Under the pieces are notes generated by a model. The model did not search any database. It had not been told where the DNA came from and saw nothing but the letters and a program-made list of their open reading frames with translations. Made by a program: the position numbers and the translations under genes. Source: DASUTB01 sp036374835 (GTDB lineage: Bacteria; Actinomycetota; Actinomycetes; Jiangellales; Jiangellaceae). From it: a DNA stretch of 44,845 bases. The stretch spans positions 1 to 44,845 of the forward strand of contig DASUTB010000007.1 in NCBI GenBank assembly GCA_036374835.1, written 5' to 3'. Position 1 is the first letter of the stretch, and each line of letters opens with the position of its first letter. Shown here one piece after another: positions 41,796-44,845 of this stretch.

Positions 41796-42122
41796 CTACT
41801 CGTCGTGCTCCTGGGGCGGCAACGCGGCGACGAGCGGGTGGTCCTTGTCGATCTTACCGAGCTTGGACGCGCCTCCTGGCGAGCCGAGGTCGTCGAAGAA
41901 CTCGGCGTTCGCCTGGTTGTATGCCACCCACTGCTCAGGGACGTCGTCCTCGTAGAAGATCGCTTCGACCGGGCAGACCGGCTCGCAGGCACCACAGTCG
42001 ACACACTCGTCGGGGTGGATGTAGAGCATCCGCTCGCCCTCGTAGATGCAGTCGACCGGGCACTCCTCAACGCACGCGAGGTCTTTGAGATCGACGCACG
42101 GTTCAGCGATGGTATAGGTCAC
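41796..42122 (-). CDS. fdxC: Seven-iron ferredoxin FdxC
   Basis: Electron carrier of 108 aa with Cys9, 17, 21, 25, 40, 43, 46 and 50, the pattern of a [3Fe-4S]/[4Fe-4S] ferredoxin (CVDLKDLACVEECPVDCIY, CVDCGACEPVCP), and the usual C-terminal extension with NAEFFDDLGSPGGASKLG. GTG 42122 has AGGAGG 6 nt upstream. It is first in an operon with dapC. Confidence 0.95.
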   Translation of the reverse strand: MTYTIAEPCVDLKDLACVEECPVDCIYEGERMLYIHPDECVDCGACEPVCPVEAIFYEDDVPEQWVAYNQANAEFFDDLGSPGGASKLGKIDKDHPLVAALPPQEHDE

Positions 42123-42219
42123 GAGGGTCCTCCTAGTAGTGCCTATTCACGGGCCGCGGCATGCCCGGCCCTTAGTATCGCGGTGCACCCTCCACTTTAT
42201 GCAACCCGAGGTCCGCTGA

Positions 42220-43188
42220 ATGAATCTGGGAACCGAAGATGTCGGACGACGGGTCGTCATACGATACCGGCTGGACGAGCCTGCCGGACACGCCGCTGCG
42301 ACCGATGTGATCGGTGTGCTGGACGCGTGGGCGGACGGCACACTGCGGGTGACGACCGCTGACGGACGGACGGTCGAGGTGGACGAGACAAAGGTGATCG
42401 CGGCCAAGCCCGTACCACCGCGCACCGTACGCCGCAGCGAGGTCCGCGATCTCGAGGCCGCTGCCGCGGCAGGCTGGCGCGCGCTGGAGACCGAATGGCT
42501 CGGCGGGTGGTTCCTCAGGGCATCGGACGGGTTCACCCGCCGCGCCAACTCGTGCCTCCCGCTCGGCGATCCTTCGATGCCGATCGCGACCGCCGTCGAC
42601 GCGGTCCGGCGCTGGTACGACGCCCGCACGTTGCCGCCCGCGTTCCAGCTTCCGCTGCCGCTGGCCGGAGCGCTCGGCCGGACGTTGGACGCCGCCGGCT
42701 GGACGGTCGCCTCCGAGGACGTGCTCGTGATGACCGCGTCCATTGCGGACGTCGCGGCCGCGGCTCGTCCGGATCTGCCGCCCGTGCGCGTCGACACCGA
42801 ACCGGACGGAGCATGGCTGGCGTCGTACCACTACCGCGGCGACGAACTGCCACCGGCGGCACGGCGCGTTCTGGTCAATGCCGAGCTTGTTGGCTTCGCG
42901 TCGGTGGACGACGGTGACGAACGTGCCGCGATCGCGCGGGGAGCGGTCACGTCCTCGCCATCGGGACGCCGCTGGATCGGCATCACGGCCGTCGAGGTCG
43001 CACCGGGCCACCGCAGGCGTGGTCTCGGCACCCACATCGTCGCCGGGCTGGCGTCGTGGGCGGGCGAACACGCCGCGACAGACGTCTACCTCCAGGTGTC
43101 GGCGGACAATGCGGCGGCGATCGCCACCTACGCGAAGCTCGGGTTCGTCGAACACCATCGCTACCACTACCGCCGCGCCCCAGAATGA
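42220..43188 (+). CDS. GNAT-family N-acetyltransferase
   Basis: Protein of 322 aa. The N-terminal about 65 residues are a small beta domain (GRRVVIRYRLDEPAGHAATD) often fused to actinobacterial GNATs. The C-terminal GNAT domain has the acetyl-CoA loop HRRRGLGTHIVAGL and VYLQVSADNAAAIATYAKLGFVEHHRYHYR. Substrate unknown. ATG 42220 has no strong ribosome-binding site. It is divergent from fdxC. The stop is inside a CAGAATGACCAC repeat head. Confidence 0.85.
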   Translation: MNLGTEDVGRRVVIRYRLDEPAGHAAATDVIGVLDAWADGTLRVTTADGRTVEVDETKVIAAKPVPPRTVRRSEVRDLEAAAAAGWRALETEWLGGWFLRASDGFTRRANSCLPLGDPSMPIATAVDAVRRWYDARTLPPAFQLPLPLAGALGRTLDAAGWTVASEDVLVMTASIADVAAAARPDLPPVRVDTEPDGAWLASYHYRGDELPPAARRVLVNAELVGFASVDDGDERAAIARGAVTSSPSGRRWIGITAVEVAPGHRRRGLGTHIVAGLASWAGEHAATDVYLQVSADNAAAIATYAKLGFVEHHRYHYRRAPE

Positions 43189-43199
43189 CCACAGCTCCA

Positions 43200-43240
43200 G
43201 AATGATCACGTTAAGCTCCGAAGCTCCGGCCATCTGTTTG
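43200..43240 (+). repeat. 3'-end family element after the GNAT gene
   Basis: The head CCAGAATGATCACGTTAAGC (the family element itself starts at GAATGA, 43200) follows a partial head CAGAATGACCACAGC that contains the GNAT stop (43181-43195), so the head looks duplicated. CTCCGAAGCTCCGGCCATC follows, as in the folP2 and dapC copies. Confidence 0.75.
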
Positions 43241-43243
43241 CGC

Positions 43244-43412
43244 GATCAGGTGAGGAATCCCGGCCAAGACGCGGTCGTTTCTCACCTGATCACCAGAGTC
43301 TGCACAGACCGCTGGTGATCAGATGAGAAACTCGCCGCTAATCCGAACGATTGGTCACCTGATCGCCGAGCCGCGAGCGATCAGGTGACCAAACGACGAT
43401 CAGGTGAGAAAA
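43244..43412. repeat. Cluster of GATCAGGTGA palindromes
   Basis: Six copies of GATCAGGTGA-like sequence in both orientations. They form a 19-bp stem with one mismatch (43278-43296, 43312-43330) and a perfect 16-bp stem (43351-43366, 43377-43392), plus single copies at 43244 and 43398. The cluster fills the gap between the convergent GNAT and VanW-type genes. Confidence 0.85.
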
Positions 43413-43413
43413 G

Positions 43414-44845
43414 TCAGGAGTCGCCGTCGCCGCCGTTGCCGCCGTCGTCCTCATCGTCGGGCTCCGGACCGCAGATGACCTCGGGGCTCGGGTTGTACGT
43501 CCAGGGATACGATTCGTCCTTGACGAGGTTGCCGTCCGGATCCCACGCCTTGCGATACGTGGTGACCGAGAAGCCCTTGGACGGGCTGTTCTCCACGCAG
43601 TCCTCGGCCTGGCTGTACCGGGCCGGCGGCGGGTCGGTGAAGTTGTAGCGCTCGGAGACGCTCGTCTCCACTTCGAAGTACTCCGTGCTCCACAGCCGGA
43701 CGGTCAGCACTCCGCGGTCGGGGATGCTCGGCGTGAAGACCGTATCGACGAGCACTCCATAGGGCGTATCGTTGCGGAACGCCATGTCGAAGTTGCCCCA
43801 CGACACCGTCGCCTCGGCACCGAGTGGGTAGTGGTCGTAGTAGATGCTGTGCGGCTTGTGCTCGACGTCTTCCAGTCCGGCCTGGTACGCCGTGTGGTAG
43901 GTCGTCGTTGCGACCTGCGAGACGCCGCCGCCGACGGCCTCGATGAGCTTGCCGCCGCTGATCACGCCACCCCGGGCGAAACCACGTGCTTCGGTTCGCT
44001 CGCCTACGAGGCCGTTCAGGCTGAACGTGTCGCCGGGCTTGAGCAGAGTGTTGTCGATCTTCGAGGCGGCCAGGCCGATGTTCGTGTTGCGGTACGACGT
44101 CGGCGCGAACGTCGTCGTGAACTCGCTGATGATCTCCTTGACGCCGAGTTCCTCCGCCTCCGCGGCCGTGAACCCGGGTTCGATCTCCTTGAATTCGACG
44201 CTGGCCGTACGGGCGTCCCCGGTTTCACTTAGCACCGGGAGCACCGCCTCGGCAAGATCGGCGGGGACGACTCCCGACCCCGACACCTCGGAAATGATCA
44301 CCGGCTGGCCGCCCTGGATCTCGATCGCCGCGTCGTGGCCCGGCTCACCGACCTCGGCCAGCACATCGGCGGCCGCATCGGCGAGTGCGTCGACGTCGAA
44401 CTGCGGAGTGAGTTCTCCGCCTTCTGAATTCATCGTGAGGCCGGCGCTGATGATCTCCGGTGTCAGGTCGAACGTCTGATCGCCGGCCTCGACCCGCACC
44501 GGTCCCGACATGGCCGGCTCGGCGAAGTCCGTAACGGCCTGCGAGACCTCGGCGTTGGTCACCGCCGGCTCGATGTTGTCGATGACCGGCGTGATCGGCC
44601 CGATGGGTATCGTAGCCTCGCCGGTACCGAAGTACGCATCCACCAGGAGTTCGGTCGTCGCTTCGACGTCAACCTCGGCACCGGCTGCCGCATCACTCGT
44701 GACTACTTCTCCGTTCTCGAAGGCGACCGAGCCGTTCACCGGCTCGAGATTGAACTGATCGCCCGCGACGGTGACCACCTGGCTGAGCTCCGCCTCATCG
44801 ACGACCGGCACCGGATCGGTCTCACCACCACCGAACAACGCCTTC
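43414..44845 (-). CDS. VanW-family protein (YoaR-like), N-terminus outside window
   Basis: The C-terminal 476 or so residues of a cell-envelope protein. Two PG_binding_4-like repeats (about 10-120 and 120-235 of the visible part) precede a VanW domain (TTTFAPTSYRNTNIGLAASKI, LKPGDTFSLNGLVGERT, GGGVSQVATTTYHTAYQAGL, HSIYYDHYPLGAEATV). The tail is acidic and Gly-rich (EPDDEDDGGNGGDGDS). The frame is open to the right edge, so the true start, signal or membrane segment is not visible; the TTG at 44838 is not a credible start. Possibly peptidoglycan-binding; function unknown. Confidence 0.85.
   Translation of the reverse strand, partial: KALFGGGETDPVPVVDEAELSQVVTVAGDQFNLEPVNGSVAFENGEVVTSDAAAGAEVDVEATTELLVDAYFGTGEATIPIGPITPVIDNIEPAVTNAEVSQAVTDFAEPAMSGPVRVEAGDQTFDLTPEIISAGLTMNSEGGELTPQFDVDALADAAADVLAEVGEPGHDAAIEIQGGQPVIISEVSGSGVVPADLAEAVLPVLSETGDARTASVEFKEIEPGFTAAEAEELGVKEIISEFTTTFAPTSYRNTNIGLAASKIDNTLLKPGDTFSLNGLVGERTEARGFARGGVISGGKLIEAVGGGVSQVATTTYHTAYQAGLEDVEHKPHSIYYDHYPLGAEATVSWGNFDMAFRNDTPYGVLVDTVFTPSIPDRGVLTVRLWSTEYFEVETSVSERYNFTDPPPARYSQAEDCVENSPSKGFSVTTYRKAWDPDGNLVKDESYPWTYNPSPEVICGPEPDDEDDGGNGGDGDS

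Noticed and set aside
1..44845. CRISPR array, tRNA, rRNA or insertion-sequence transposase
   Set aside because: No regularly spaced direct repeats, no cloverleaf-like segments and no transposase motifs were seen; the palindromes are irregular and dispersed. The Cas4-like nuclease is a stand-alone gene.

Overview
The window is high-GC (about 65-70%) actinobacterial chromosome. Signs of this are GTG and TTG starts, a Mycobacterium-like sigE-rseA-htrA-tatB block, F420-type and DUF3117, DUF6758 and LprG-like proteins, hairpins without U-tracts, and leaderless-looking starts. The CBM2-bearing cellulases suggest a soil or plant-litter degrader. I cannot name the genus; a Jiangella- or Nocardioides-like lineage would fit.

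Layout. (1) 1-7.1 kb: three secreted, CBM2-bearing polysaccharidases in a row (GH48 exocellulase, GH5 mannanase-like enzyme, GH6 cellobiohydrolase), each separated by a palindrome. (2) 7.3-11 kb: an MFS transporter with no usable start codon, a RecB-like nuclease, a PHP phosphoesterase and a DUF6758 protein. (3) 11-16.3 kb: a two-component system divergent from a LolA-like gene plus an ABC exporter. (4) 16.4-19.3 kb: HNH nuclease, acyltransferase, an unknown protein and an LprG-like lipoprotein. (5) 19.4-22.5 kb: a TPP riboswitch followed by the ECF transporter ykoE-ykoD-ykoC. (6) 22.6-31.6 kb: MarR regulator, Mrp, then tatB, htrA, an RseB-like gene, rseA and sigE on the minus strand, a divergent O-methyltransferase, pepA and a 55-residue DUF3117 gene. 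(7) 31.7-34.7 kb: PaaX-type regulator with a PaaG-like crotonase, a DivIVA-like protein and folP2. (8) 34.8-43.2 kb: LOG protein, dapE, divergent dapD, a cell-wall hydrolase-like protein, an LLM oxidoreductase, two facing gene remnants, dapC, fdxC and an acetyltransferase. (9) The 3' part of a VanW-type gene runs off the right edge.

Regions 6-8 have much the same gene content as the M. tuberculosis fdxC-dapC ... dapD-dapE ... folP2 ... sigE-mrp interval, with other genes inserted or lost. The dap genes make lysine and meso-diaminopimelate. SigE, RseA and HtrA form an envelope-stress circuit, and TatB belongs to protein export.

The most unusual feature is a dispersed family of intergenic elements with the head GAATGA(T/C)CA(C/T)GT. 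Nearly all sit at the 3' ends of genes in the sense direction, often supplying or overlapping the stop codon. They fold into hairpins whose stems differ between copies but stay paired. Two copies are 221-249 bp long inverted-repeat elements resembling MITEs. No transposase, tRNA, rRNA or CRISPR array was seen.
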